Positions 9,501-16,667 are shown, counted from the first letter of the stretch. The stretch is 56,241 nucleotides of DNA from an uncultured Bacteroidota bacterium (GCA_902802755.1 CADCNH010000029.1:1-56241), one strand, 5' to 3'. Numbers and translations are program-made. The notes: a model not told the origin generated them from the sequence alone.

Positions 9501-9932
9501 TTACACCGTATGCCTCAATTATGGTTCCCCATTAAGATTTATCGCGGCCATTACTGTGTGACTGTTGACTATTCTTACATGACACATCTTACAGATTCCA
9601 TGATCGTATTTCACGGAATGGAAACATATTTCCAAGAATTAGGTGATGTGCAGACAAAAGGGAAAAAATCATGGACTTACAGTATCTTTGATGACTTCCA
9701 CGAAAAATTGTTCACCATTGAGCTTAAACCCTCGAAAAAGATACAGGGGCTATATATTAAATCCACTTATAACCCAAAAGGAAAGTGTATTGAGAAATCC
9801 TTGGTTGTACCTTACGAAAACTTAAAATACTTTCCCGTCATCAACAGTGACCGAAATTGCTCAAAGTGGGACTTGGATTATGAAGAGCCTAATTATCCCT
9901 GGCTTGAAAGCTTTCAAGCCAAGGGTAAATAA
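6525..9932 (+). CDS. GH78 alpha-L-rhamnosidase with long unrecognised C-terminal extension
   Basis: Start chosen at ATG 6525, which gives a signal peptide (MNFSKKIIQFLTLQI...AQSSAQ); an upstream ATG at 6480 lies in Rpn-derived sequence. Order: an N-terminal Fn3-like domain (CDGLHNPLGVE...FSW), a carbohydrate-binding-like beta domain (YHELYVNGQRVGDEIL...GKNEIMIWIGQGWYRDN), the (alpha/alpha)6 catalytic domain around residues 440-790 with VDCPHLERMGYGGDG, equivalent to the family motif DCPxRxERxGWxGD, and ATTTWESWDGD, then the beta-sandwich C domain. GH78 enzymes release terminal L-rhamnose from plant or bacterial glycans. The family usually ends near residue 885; a further 250 residues rich in Tyr, Phe and Lys follow and are not recognised. 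No transporter or polysaccharide-utilisation regulator is nearby. Confidence 0.85.
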   Translation: MNFSKKIIQFLTLQILIFINIAQSSAQVYDLKCDGLHNPLGVESLVPHFSWKNTLTHNGQLQVAYELEVASDSSTLVEGNADLWRSGRTYSDEQTMVPYCGKKLSEKQLCFWRVRTWDERDSCTAWSTPKRFAIGPLTGIKGDYIGHTLTDGRPAETPMLRKSIQLSHPNNNSSAKKKPSASTHMNTVFAHINSLGYHELYVNGQRVGDEILQPAVSQLNRHSLIVTYDITPYLHHGKNEIMIWIGQGWYRDNIFNTQAYTEQGEHFNGPLVKAEIRELTDGQWHTLAQSDTTWEASVSGYSYTGSWLPLQFGGERFDANVQPEWKAASTFTVQGMRTSPQQFEGNHIIKKLSPIITELEDGSILLDFRKVITGWLKVNFAPMQQGKEVCMEYSDHLSEKDIFESQGESDLYIANGKGDEQFCNKFHHHAFQYVRVKGADILDAQALQISALNPKQASEFSCWDFIRFGAIHDMIQYTMQCLTFSGYMVDCPHLERMGYGGDGNSSTMTLQTMYDVLPTYHNWLTAWAESMGEDGSLAYVAPSFPTGGGPYWSGFIIKAPWRTYLNYGDKRMVERLYEPMKKWLGYVKQYCDTDGLLQPWPDTKERMWFLGDWLAPKGVDIQGESVIHVSNCFLSECLSDMAKMAQLLGNKEDSEQFTAQRKQLNKVIHEHFYHPENHSYANGTPLDQSYALLLGLAPDSAIENAVTQQLLKDSYEKYNRHIATGLMGIPIFTEWAIQNRQSQLMTDILRQWDYPGYLDMMRKGATTTWESWDGDRSHVHNCYNGIGIWFYQAAAGIRPDEDAPGYRHFYIDPQPVNIGYLQATKNTPFGKINVEIYDTLLYLTIPAGTTATVFPNSPNEQTLPAGWWKIEQGKTAVEDSMHNFSTLINGQKVTIPLKYRYFYNCSYEIEEPFTENDTLFLLRHFFLWKDPDKIDTCILNYYVITHEQDSYRKNMGTRKFDYSYTNKEDYCCGDYEAYWYFRKEHPVLKRQNLHRMPQLWFPIKIYRGHYCVTVDYSYMTHLTDSMIVFHGMETYFQELGDVQTKGKKSWTYSIFDDFHEKLFTIELKPSKKIQGLYIKSTYNPKGKCIEKSLVVPYENLKYFPVINSDRNCSKWDLDYEEPNYPWLESFQAKGK
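9901..9920. other. 20-bp perfect palindrome at the 3' end of the rhamnosidase gene
   Basis: GGCTTGAAAGCTTTCAAGCC equals its own reverse complement. It lies inside the last codons of the reading frame (L-E-S-F-Q-A), 10 bp before the stop. No T-run follows, so it is not a standard intrinsic terminator, although an RNA hairpin of 8 bp could form on either strand between these convergent genes. Confidence 0.8.
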
Positions 9933-9983
9933 GCTCGTCAAAATCTTAATTTTTGTGCTACATTCTGACATTCACACACATCA

Positions 9984-10949
9984 CTAATTCAAAGCCAGAA
10001 TTTCCTTTTCAGACAAACCAGAAATATCTGAGATCATAGAAAGTGGAATGCCTTTTTTCAGCATTTCAACAGCCATTGCACGCTTGGCTTTTGCCTCACC
10101 CCTTGCTTCACCCCTTGCTTCACCTCGTGCTTCACCTCGTGCCTCTCCCAGAGCCTCTCCCAATGCTTCACCTTGAGCCTTGCCCTCAGCGAAGCCGTCT
10201 TCCCTGGCGGCGACGCAGGCATCCTGCACGTCCGCATATTCCATGATGCTTTTCTTATACTCTTTCATCTCTGTTTCATTTAAGTTCGACATTCTGCATT
10301 GGTCTATAAACTCCCGGAAAATCCCAGTCTCATCCTTGACATCCTCCTCCTGAAGGCGGCCTATGTTCTTGATATAGTAAGCCCACTTCCGACGCTCATC
10401 ACTGAAATCCACCGCATCTTTTTCGACTGCAAAATTACTCAAATCCACGAAAAAAAACATAATTTTCTCTAAAAAATTTTCATTTTCTTCATTTTTTAGT
10501 GTGACCTTCTGCACAAATTTGTCCTTCCTCATAATCTTTGCATCATGGTAATCCAGAAAATTCAGCGAGATAATGCTGGGGAATTTGTATGTTCGGTCAC
10601 CCTTCGTTAGTTCGTTGCTTACCGCACGGCTCACGTAGGCGACAGCCCTGCGGCTGTATAAGGTTTGCCTCCCGTGCTGCATCTCAATGAGAATATTCCT
10701 TTTCTCCCCCTCTTTGCAATAGATGTCATACGACAACTTCTTGTCCTTCGGCGAAATGCCCAGTTGTTCTGGGTGAAGCAGCTCCAGGTCGATAATCTCG
10801 CCGATAGACTCAGACAAAAAAGCGTTGAGCATGGCAATAAGTATTTTTTTGTTTTGCGAGCTGCCGAAAATACGCTTGAAAGCGTAATCAACAAGAACGT
10901 TCATGAAAGGCAGTGTATTGTTTTTAGAGGATATATGAGATTCTTGCAT
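9984..10949 (-). CDS. Rpn-family recombination-promoting nuclease / putative transposase (PD-(D/E)XK), intact
   Basis: 321 residues, a normal length. The N-terminal region has VDYAFKRIFG and MLNAFLSESIG; the PD-(D/E)XK core shows LSYDIYC followed by ILIEMQH, giving D and E-x-Q positions. The middle has the family's YYIKNIGR helix and the C-terminus a short helical domain (MLKKGIPLSMISDISGLSEKEI). Between them sits a tandem 12-nt repeat coding GEAR/GEAL units about eight times. Rpn proteins are DNA endonucleases linked to horizontal transfer; the role in Bacteroidota is not established. Two damaged relatives lie 3.5-5 kb to the left. Confidence 0.85.
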   Translation of the reverse strand: MQESHISSKNNTLPFMNVLVDYAFKRIFGSSQNKKILIAMLNAFLSESIGEIIDLELLHPEQLGISPKDKKLSYDIYCKEGEKRNILIEMQHGRQTLYSRRAVAYVSRAVSNELTKGDRTYKFPSIISLNFLDYHDAKIMRKDKFVQKVTLKNEENENFLEKIMFFFVDLSNFAVEKDAVDFSDERRKWAYYIKNIGRLQEEDVKDETGIFREFIDQCRMSNLNETEMKEYKKSIMEYADVQDACVAAREDGFAEGKAQGEALGEALGEARGEARGEARGEARGEAKAKRAMAVEMLKKGIPLSMISDISGLSEKEILALN

Positions 10950-11300
10950 ATTGATTTATTTTAATTTGTATTCATAACCAAAATCGTATCGAATGCACAG
11001 ACACGAAACAATTCGTTCAAGTCTTTGTAACACGTTGCAAAAATACAAATTATTTTAATATAAATTGATAAATATAAAAAATAATATTTTTAATTAAAAT
11101 TCGATTTTACCATTAATTAAATTCACACCATTTTTCATGCATTATAAATAGATAGTATGATATGACCGCTTCTGAACAACAAAGCATTGTTGACAAAGTT
11201 GTCACATGGCAAACAAATCGTCATGTTATATTTTTTTGTATTTTTGAAGTCTCAAAAAAGGCAAAGATAGCAGAAGAATAAAAAAAATTCAGAAAAGGAA
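10950..11300. other. AT-rich intergenic region, promoter-like elements only
   Basis: About 350 bp with no convincing gene. TATTTTTG on the minus strand (11038-11045) could serve the Rpn gene and TATTTTTG on the plus strand (11239-11246) the small gene at 11301. A 39-codon frame from ATG 11162 to TAA 11281 has no recognisable relative and overlaps the plus-strand element; it may be chance or a gene remnant. Confidence 0.5.
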
Positions 11301-11645
11301 ATGCCAATGAACACCTTTTTAAAAAAAGACAAGGACATTTTCGTGACAATTGGGAAAATTGCTCTTTACAGTTTTATTTCTGTTGTCTTGTGTGGTGTTG
11401 TTTATACCTTGGGGGAATGGTTGGCTCTATATATTCCTGATGCTAGTAAATTTGATTTGCACTGGGGAATAACCCTCAAATATTTTATGGTATTCTTATC
11501 TGTGATTACAATAATTGAGAACATTGTGTTGGCAATAGTCCCACGAAAAACATATTACATTGTTTTAACAGGCACATGTGTTCTTTCAATTTTTATGGCG
11601 ATTTTTATTGGATCAATTACAAACATTGAGCAAGATAAAAGATAA
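11301..11645 (+). CDS. Small hypothetical membrane protein
   Basis: 114 residues (or 112 from the second ATG at 11307). Three hydrophobic helices are visible: about residues 16-40 (IALYSFISVVLCGVVYTLG), 56-78 and 84-107, which suggests an inner-membrane protein with a charged N-terminus (KKDKD) and C-terminus (EQDKR). Not recognised as any family. The DNA is clearly more AT-rich than the pyr genes that follow. The next gene starts 1 nt after this stop, so the two are probably co-translated. Confidence 0.6.
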   Translation: MPMNTFLKKDKDIFVTIGKIALYSFISVVLCGVVYTLGEWLALYIPDASKFDLHWGITLKYFMVFLSVITIIENIVLAIVPRKTYYIVLTGTCVLSIFMAIFIGSITNIEQDKR

Positions 11646-11646
11646 A

Positions 11647-11871
11647 ATGATGAAAATTACAGATATATTAAAAGAAGATATAGAATGGTTTCCACTGGAG
11701 AGTAACAAAAGGATATATGTATGTAATGCACATCCCACGAAAGAGTGCTTTTTGATGATGAATAATTTTCCAGAAGAACCTTTTTGGACACTATTTTTTT
11801 GTGGTGAATTTTTAAATTTTGATGATGAACCAAAACAATGGAAAATAACTTATAGGAATCAATTGACTTGA
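11647..11871 (+). CDS. Small hypothetical cytoplasmic protein coupled to the membrane protein before it
   Basis: 74 residues from ATG ATG at 11647/11650; the frame extends upstream, but that part overlaps the previous gene. The protein is acidic and aromatic-rich (DIEWFPLES, EEPFWTLFFCGEFLNFDDEPKQW). The size and the G-E-x-L-x-F-D-x-x-P-x-x-W ending recall small immunity-type proteins, but I cannot assign a family. It is 1 nt from the membrane gene and AT-rich like it. Confidence 0.5.
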   Translation: MMKITDILKEDIEWFPLESNKRIYVCNAHPTKECFLMMNNFPEEPFWTLFFCGEFLNFDDEPKQWKITYRNQLT

Positions 11872-11909
11872 AGCGAATCAAGTATTAAACACAATTAGCA
11901 CATTTTTTG

Positions 11910-11917
11910 TATCTTTG
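11910..11917 (+). promoter_or_regulatory. -7 element of pyrF
   Basis: TATCTTTG, a match to TAnnTTTG, 30 bp upstream of the pyrF ATG at 11948. It also shows that the in-frame TTG at 11915, inside the element, is not the start. Confidence 0.65.
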
Positions 11918-11947
11918 CAGATTAAACATCTTCAAAAACAAAAAACA

Positions 11948-12814
11948 ATGATTATCGATAAATTATTTGAACGTGTAGCCCGTAACGGCCATGTTTGTGT
12001 CGGCTTGGACACCGACTATTCCTACCTTCCCGAAGCATTTGCAGCACAATTCGCCACCAAAGGCGAAGCAGTTTTCCAGTATAACAAAGCCTTGATTGAC
12101 GCCACCCTCGACGTGGTGGCCTGCTACAAGGTACAGATTGCCTATTATGAGGCGATGGGCTTGGAAGGCATGGACTGCTACCGTAAAACTTTGGCTTACC
12201 TGCGAGAAAAAGATGCCATTATCATTGCCGACATCAAGCGTGGCGACATCGCCAAGACCGCCGAAATGTACGCCAAAGGTCATTTCACTGGCGATTTCGA
12301 GGCCGACTTCATCACCGTCAGTCCTTATATGGGCTTGGATAGTATTTCTCCATATCTTCCTTATGTTCAGAATAATAACAAAGGTTTATTTGTCCTGATC
12401 AGAACCTCCAACGAGGGTGCGAAAGACATTGAATACATTGAAACCGCTGACGGCAGACATGTGTATAATGTTGTGGGAGAGAAAATTAACGAATTAGGCA
12501 AGGCTTACAAAGGCAATTGTGGCTTCTCCGCTATCGGAGGCGTGATGGGCTGCACCCATGCCGACGAAGCTGCGGAGGTGCGCCGCCAGTTAGACAGCAC
12601 CTTCTTCCTGATTCCAGGCTATGGTGCCCAAGGCGGCAAAGCCGAGGACATCGCCCTCTATCTGAAAGACGGCAACGGCGGTGTGGTCAACGCTTCCCGC
12701 TCCATCTTACTGGCTTACCGCAAAGTGGAGAACGGTGCCGACAAATTCGCCGAATGCTCCCGCAACGAGGCCATCAGGATGAGGGACGACATTCGTGGAG
12801 CAATGAACAATTGA
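11948..12814 (+). CDS. pyrF: Orotidine 5'-phosphate decarboxylase
   Basis: 288 residues, typical of the longer (type 2) OMP decarboxylases. It carries CVGLDTD at the N-terminus, the catalytic IIADIKRGDI motif (Asp-Lys-x-x-Asp) near residue 97, and the phosphate-binding region FFLIPGYGAQGG followed by VVNASRSILLAY. The enzyme converts OMP to UMP, the last step of de novo pyrimidine synthesis. Start at ATG 11948 because a promoter element lies just upstream. The gene ends ...ATG AAC AAT TGA, and its stop lies inside the first unit of a 7-nt repeat tract. It is followed by pyrK and pyrD, consistent with a pyrimidine operon despite unusually long spacers. Confidence 0.95.
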   Translation: MIIDKLFERVARNGHVCVGLDTDYSYLPEAFAAQFATKGEAVFQYNKALIDATLDVVACYKVQIAYYEAMGLEGMDCYRKTLAYLREKDAIIIADIKRGDIAKTAEMYAKGHFTGDFEADFITVSPYMGLDSISPYLPYVQNNNKGLFVLIRTSNEGAKDIEYIETADGRHVYNVVGEKINELGKAYKGNCGFSAIGGVMGCTHADEAAEVRRQLDSTFFLIPGYGAQGGKAEDIALYLKDGNGGVVNASRSILLAYRKVENGADKFAECSRNEAIRMRDDIRGAMNN

Positions 12815-12842
12815 TAATTGATAGTTGACAGTTGACAATTCG
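12808..12842. repeat. Heptad tract starting in the pyrF stop codon
   Basis: CAATTGA, TAATTGA, TAGTTGA, CAGTTGA and CAATTCG in 7-nt steps. The TGA of the first unit is the pyrF stop. This is the reverse-complement flavour of the ATTGTCA units at 1870-1904. Confidence 0.85.
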
Positions 12843-12858
12843 AAGCGAAACTCCCCCC

Positions 12859-12893
12859 ACTATCCACTATCCCCTAACCCCTAATTCCTAATC
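12859..12893. repeat. Heptad tract ending 3 nt before the pyrK start
   Basis: ACTATCC x2, CCTAACC, CCTAATT and CCTAATC in steps of seven, then TCT and the pyrK ATG (12897). The same arrangement (heptads, 3 nt, ATG) is seen before tadA on the other strand. Confidence 0.9.
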
Positions 12894-12896
12894 TCT

Positions 12897-13634
12897 ATGC
12901 AGTACAGCAAACAAACCATAATCACCAACCAACGACTGATAGGAGACATTTTCCTCCTCCAGGTCACCCGTCCCGAAGGGGAAATTCGTCCCGGGCAGTT
13001 TTTTATGCTGAAATCCTGGAACGAGGAGCTGACCCTCATGCGTCCCATCAGTGTCTATCGCTACGACGAGGACAGCCTGTCGTTCATGTACCGTGTGGCA
13101 GGCAAGGGCACCCAATGGCTGAGCCAACTCAAACGCAACGACAAAATCATGCTCTTGGGTGCTCTCGGCAACGGCTTTCCCTGCGAGGAAGTGCACGGAA
13201 ACATCGCTTTAGTCGGCGGTGGCATCGGCATTCCCCCACTCTACGAAACCGCCAAAAAACTGACAGCCTTGGGCAACCATGTGGATATGTATCTGGGTTA
13301 CAAAGACGTACTATTTGCATTCGAAGAGTTTGAGAATGTTTGCGAGAATATTTTCATCTCCTCCGAAGCCGGTTTTGAAGGCTACAAAGGTTTCATCACC
13401 GACCTGCTGAAACCGGAAAAATATGATGCCGTATTCACCTGCGGACCCTTGGTAATGATGCGTAAGATTGTGGATATGTGCCAACAGCATAATACACCTA
13501 TCTGGTGCTCGATGGAGAAACACATGGGCTGCGGCATCGGGGCTTGCCTCACCTGCAGCTGCAAGACCACCAACGGCATGAAACGCACCTGCAAGGACGG
13601 ACCAGTATTCAAGGGAGAGGAGTTGGTGTTTTGA
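12897..13634 (+). CDS. pyrK: Dihydroorotate dehydrogenase B, electron-transfer subunit
   Basis: 245 residues. It has an FAD-binding beta-barrel (RPISVYRYDEDSLSFMYRV), an NAD-binding half with LVGGGIGIPPLY and FTCGPLVMM, and the C-terminal [2Fe-2S] cluster motif CGIGACLTCSC...C. PyrK passes electrons from the PyrD flavin to NAD+, so the class 1B enzyme uses NAD+ as acceptor. The partner pyrD follows after a 200-bp repeat-filled spacer; in most genomes the two genes overlap or are a few bases apart. Confidence 0.95.
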   Translation: MQYSKQTIITNQRLIGDIFLLQVTRPEGEIRPGQFFMLKSWNEELTLMRPISVYRYDEDSLSFMYRVAGKGTQWLSQLKRNDKIMLLGALGNGFPCEEVHGNIALVGGGIGIPPLYETAKKLTALGNHVDMYLGYKDVLFAFEEFENVCENIFISSEAGFEGYKGFITDLLKPEKYDAVFTCGPLVMMRKIVDMCQQHNTPIWCSMEKHMGCGIGACLTCSCKTTNGMKRTCKDGPVFKGEELVF

Positions 13635-13735
13635 GAGTTGACAGTTGACAGTTGAGAGTTGACAGTTGACAGTTGATAATTCAAAGTTCAAAATTCAAAT
13701 CATAACTTTCAGTTTTCAGTTCTCAGTTTTCAGTT
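13631..13735. repeat. Fifteen in-phase heptads between pyrK and pyrD
   Basis: Strict 7-nt periodicity over 105 bp: TTGAGAG, TTGACAG x2, TTGAGAG, TTGACAG x2, TTGATAA, TTCAAAG, TTCAAAA, TTCAAAT, CATAACT, TTCAGTT x2, CTCAGTT, TTCAGTT. The TGA in the first unit (13632-13634) is the pyrK stop. The unit sequence drifts while the phase is kept. Confidence 0.95.
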
Positions 13736-13773
13736 ATATATAACTCCCCTTGAGCACGTAGTGCGCCCCCCCC

Positions 13774-13815
13774 ACTATCCACTATCCACTATCCACTATC
13801 CACGAACCCCTAATC
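13774..13815. repeat. Heptad tract at the 5' end of pyrD
   Basis: ACTATCC x4, ACGAACC and CCTAATC in phase, nearly the same as the tract before pyrK. Here no ATG follows; the sequence runs on as ACTAAAAGAATTC into the pyrD frame. Confidence 0.9.
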
Positions 13816-13837
13816 ACTAAAAGAATTCAAAAACCCC

Positions 13838-14692
13838 TTGATTGCGGCTTCGGGGTCTTTTGGCTTCGGTAAAGAATATAATGAGCTCTACCCCATCGAC
13901 TGCTGGGGTGGCATCAGCAGCAAAGGACTGACCTTGCACGGACGCGAGGGTAATCCCGGCATCCGCATCACCGAGACACCTGCGGGCATCATGAACAGCG
14001 TGGGACTGCAAAACCCTGGTGTACGGGCCTTTATCGATGAGGAACTGCCCTGGATGAAGCAACACGACACCGTCATCCTCGCCAATCTTGGCGGTCATAG
14101 CACCGAAGACTACCTGACAGGCGTGGAATGGCTGAATGATAGCGACATAGACATTTTAGAGCTAAACATCTCCTGCCCCAACGTAAAAAGCGGCGGCATG
14201 GCTTTCGGACTGAAAGCGGAGGTTGCCCATGAGATTGTGAGTCAGGTGAGAAAAGTCTGCCGCAAACCTCTGATGGTTAAATTGTCGCCCAATGCCGAAA
14301 ACATCGTTGACATGGCTAAGGCCTGCCAAGACGCTGGTGCCGACTCTATTTCTTTGGTAAACACCTTCAAAGCCATGGCTATTGATATCCGCCGTCGGAA
14401 ACCCGTCTTCGAGAACGTCTATGCTGGTTTGTCAGGCAAAGCCATCAAGCCCATCGCTCTACGCATGGTGCACGAAGTATGCAAAAACGTCAGCATTCCC
14501 GTGGTAGGCATGGGTGGCATCACTACTGCTGAAGATGTCATTGAATTCATGATGGCTGGCTGCACCGCTGTGCAAATCGCCACTGGCAACTTCACCCACC
14601 CACTGCTTGGACAAGAACTCCCCCTTCAGCTCATCCAACAGATGGACGAACTGAAAATTGAGCATATCAATGATGTGAAAGGAATAATCTAA
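13838..14692 (+). CDS. pyrD: Dihydroorotate dehydrogenase (class 1B) catalytic subunit, 5' end unclear
   Basis: The frame codes for Pyr[15 protein letters not shown] (FMN region), [37 protein letters not shown] with the active-site Cys, VKLSPN, NTF and [18 protein letters not shown]. It oxidises dihydroorotate to orotate together with PyrK. The family normally begins about ten residues earlier (M-x-x-L-x-V-x-x-x-x-x-x-KNP). Here the frame reads S-L-K-E-F-K-N-P-L back to a TAA at 13811 and contains no ATG or GTG; TTG at 13838 is the only alternative start and would cut off KEFKNP. Either initiation is unusual or the first codons were lost at the repeat tract. The rest of the gene is intact. 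Confidence 0.85.
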   Translation: MIAASGSFGFGKEYNELYPIDCWGGISSKGLTLHGREGNPGIRITETPAGIMNSVGLQNPGVRAFIDEELPWMKQHDTVILANLGGHSTEDYLTGVEWLNDSDIDILELNISCPNVKSGGMAFGLKAEVAHEIVSQVRKVCRKPLMVKLSPNAENIVDMAKACQDAGADSISLVNTFKAMAIDIRRRKPVFENVYAGLSGKAIKPIALRMVHEVCKNVSIPVVGMGGITTAEDVIEFMMAGCTAVQIATGNFTHPLLGQELPLQLIQQMDELKIEHINDVKGII

Positions 14693-14745
14693 ATTCCACA
14701 TCATTATATGCACTTTAAAAAAAGTGCTAAAATCTCACAATCTTT

Positions 14746-15834
14746 CTAGTCGAACATTTCGTCATATGGCCTAAAATTTAAATTTTTAGTCCATTGTCCA
14801 TATACCAAAGAGTCTTCATTACGCTTGTAATCATCCATATTATATATGCTGAAACGGCGCACCTTATATGTTCGAGAAGCGAAAAAACCTAAGGCCATAT
14901 CATCATCCGCCTTAATATTTGTATAATTCACACGATCCTGAACGATAGATGATGAGGGTTGAGCTGTTTTATAATATTTATAATATACTTCATCACAAGC
15001 CCATAATTTAATGTCCAAACAATTACGCTTTTTATTTTTCCCATCATCATCCGCATAACGCCATACGTTATCATTGGGTTCTATGTTTTCACCTATAATC
15101 CGAAGAATAGTACTAGGCTTAAATGATGCTATATTACCATACACAAAACCGGTTGTCAACCTAATATCATCTATAGATTTATGAACAGTATCTCCCGTTG
15201 TTTTATTTTTCTCTATATATCGAAAAGTCATATAAGCATCAATGGCGCTTGCATTTTCCGGCATTATTTTTGTTCCAACAGACCATAGTTCATCTTTATA
15301 CCATAAAAAACTGGACACATTGCCTTCATGTCCTCCCTGAGGAATATCAAAAGACAATTCACTCAATGTTGTCGTTTCTGACGTAACCGTCCTACCTGTT
15401 TCTTTGTTTGTGATAACCAACTGATACAAACACCCCTCACGTAAAGACACTGGACGATGGGTGTTCTTTTTCACAGGACGATACAGCACTTGAGTTGGAC
15501 TGGCAAAAACACCATAATTCTTTGATACAGACATCACCGTATCCATGTCATATGCCACCACTTCGCCATTGGCCCTGTGTTCAATCAATTCAACCGCAAT
15601 ATCGTCATAGTATGAGATATTATCCAGCTCATTTGCCCATACCAACGCATTATCTTTAGTCAGATAACCTTTATAGATTTTGATATAATGATTTTGATCC
15701 TGAGGATTCAGCAAACCATACACCACGGTAATATCACGGTAATCTGAAGTGAGATTCACATCCGGTTTGCATGAAAGAAAAGATATTGCAACAATAGGAA
15801 GCAAAAAGAGCTGTATAAATTTATTTTTTTTCAT
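14746..15834 (-). CDS. DUF4249-like outer-membrane lipoprotein
   Basis: 362 residues with a lipoprotein signal (MKKNKFIQLFLLPIVAISFLSC, Cys about 22). The mature part is beta-rich and begins with a conserved-looking VVYGLLNPQDQNHYIKIYKG segment, resembling the DUF4249 lipoproteins that accompany TonB-dependent receptors in Bacteroidota; no receptor gene is adjacent here. Function unknown. It follows the beta-barrel gene by 32 nt on the same strand, so the two probably form one transcript from the promoter at 16668-16675. Confidence 0.75.
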   Translation of the reverse strand: MKKNKFIQLFLLPIVAISFLSCKPDVNLTSDYRDITVVYGLLNPQDQNHYIKIYKGYLTKDNALVWANELDNISYYDDIAVELIEHRANGEVVAYDMDTVMSVSKNYGVFASPTQVLYRPVKKNTHRPVSLREGCLYQLVITNKETGRTVTSETTTLSELSFDIPQGGHEGNVSSFLWYKDELWSVGTKIMPENASAIDAYMTFRYIEKNKTTGDTVHKSIDDIRLTTGFVYGNIASFKPSTILRIIGENIEPNDNVWRYADDDGKNKKRNCLDIKLWACDEVYYKYYKTAQPSSSIVQDRVNYTNIKADDDMALGFFASRTYKVRRFSIYNMDDYKRNEDSLVYGQWTKNLNFRPYDEMFD

Positions 15835-15866
15835 TAAAAAGAGACTTTTCGAAAGAAAAATATACG

Positions 15867-16649
15867 TTAATCGTTATAAATATCAGTTTTACGGATCCAT
15901 TTCACACCCTGACGCTGTCCACGTTTGTTTTCATGGTTATTCTCCACAAATTTCTCATTGAAAGAATAGATCAAGCGGACAGAGAAGAGGTTATTCCGTT
16001 GTTTTTTATATTCCGTACTTTGAGCCACATTACTGTATTCTATCACATAATTTCTGATAGGTCTCAAAGAATACTGGAAGCGGAATTCGAGTTTCAGCCC
16101 TTTGTAAATCATAAATTTCAAGTCAGCCAAAATACTCCAATCGCTGGTTCTATAAGTTCCCGAATAAATACTGGTATTGCGTTTAAAACCGTTGTACCAT
16201 TCCTGAGCACGCACCAGTCGTCCCCATGCCACACCCAAACCAATGGCACAACCGCTATGCCAATCCTCAAAATGGAAAAGTATAGGCACCTCCACATAAT
16301 CCAGATCCAAGCGGCATTTATATTTGGCGGATGGATGAAATTCCACATTTCTATTCACATCCAAGAACATTGCCGGAGCATAGTTGGTGGTATCGAAAGC
16401 ACGTGTACCTGCCGAGCGTGAACCTTTCTGATTATATAGCAATTCGACAGTTAAAAACCACTGCATTTTCTTGTCCAGGGCAACCATGACAGAGGCACCG
16501 CCCACAGCACCGGGTTTCTTATATCCTCGCACATCATCGCCTTCCACCTGCGAAGCGTTTCCGCCTACTATCAAAGATCCAATGAATCGCTGACCATAAC
16601 CTATGGACACTAACAATGTGCACAATATGATGAGAAAAAATTTCTTCAT
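15867..16649 (-). CDS. Outer-membrane beta-barrel protein
   Basis: 260 residues from ATG 16649. A signal peptide (MKKFFLIILCTLLVSIGYGQ) is followed by alternating hydrophobic strands (FIGSLIVGGNASQVEGDD, VMVALDKKMQWFLTVELLYNQKGSR, VEVPILFHF, CAIGLGVAWGRLV, LEFRFQYSLRP, NLFSVRLIYSFNEKF) typical of the PorT/OmpA-like barrel family (outer membrane protein beta-barrel domain). A longer frame to 16670 would begin inside a -7 element, so the shorter start is right. Likely co-transcribed with the lipoprotein downstream. Confidence 0.8.
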   Translation of the reverse strand: MKKFFLIILCTLLVSIGYGQRFIGSLIVGGNASQVEGDDVRGYKKPGAVGGASVMVALDKKMQWFLTVELLYNQKGSRSAGTRAFDTTNYAPAMFLDVNRNVEFHPSAKYKCRLDLDYVEVPILFHFEDWHSGCAIGLGVAWGRLVRAQEWYNGFKRNTSIYSGTYRTSDWSILADLKFMIYKGLKLEFRFQYSLRPIRNYVIEYSNVAQSTEYKKQRNNLFSVRLIYSFNEKFVENNHENKRGQRQGVKWIRKTDIYND

Positions 16650-16667
16650 GTTACAAAAATTGAAGTG

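Noticed and set aside
11162..11281. 39-codon frame upstream of the small membrane protein gene
   Set aside because: No recognisable relatives, and it overlaps a candidate -7 element; kept only as a note on the intergenic region.
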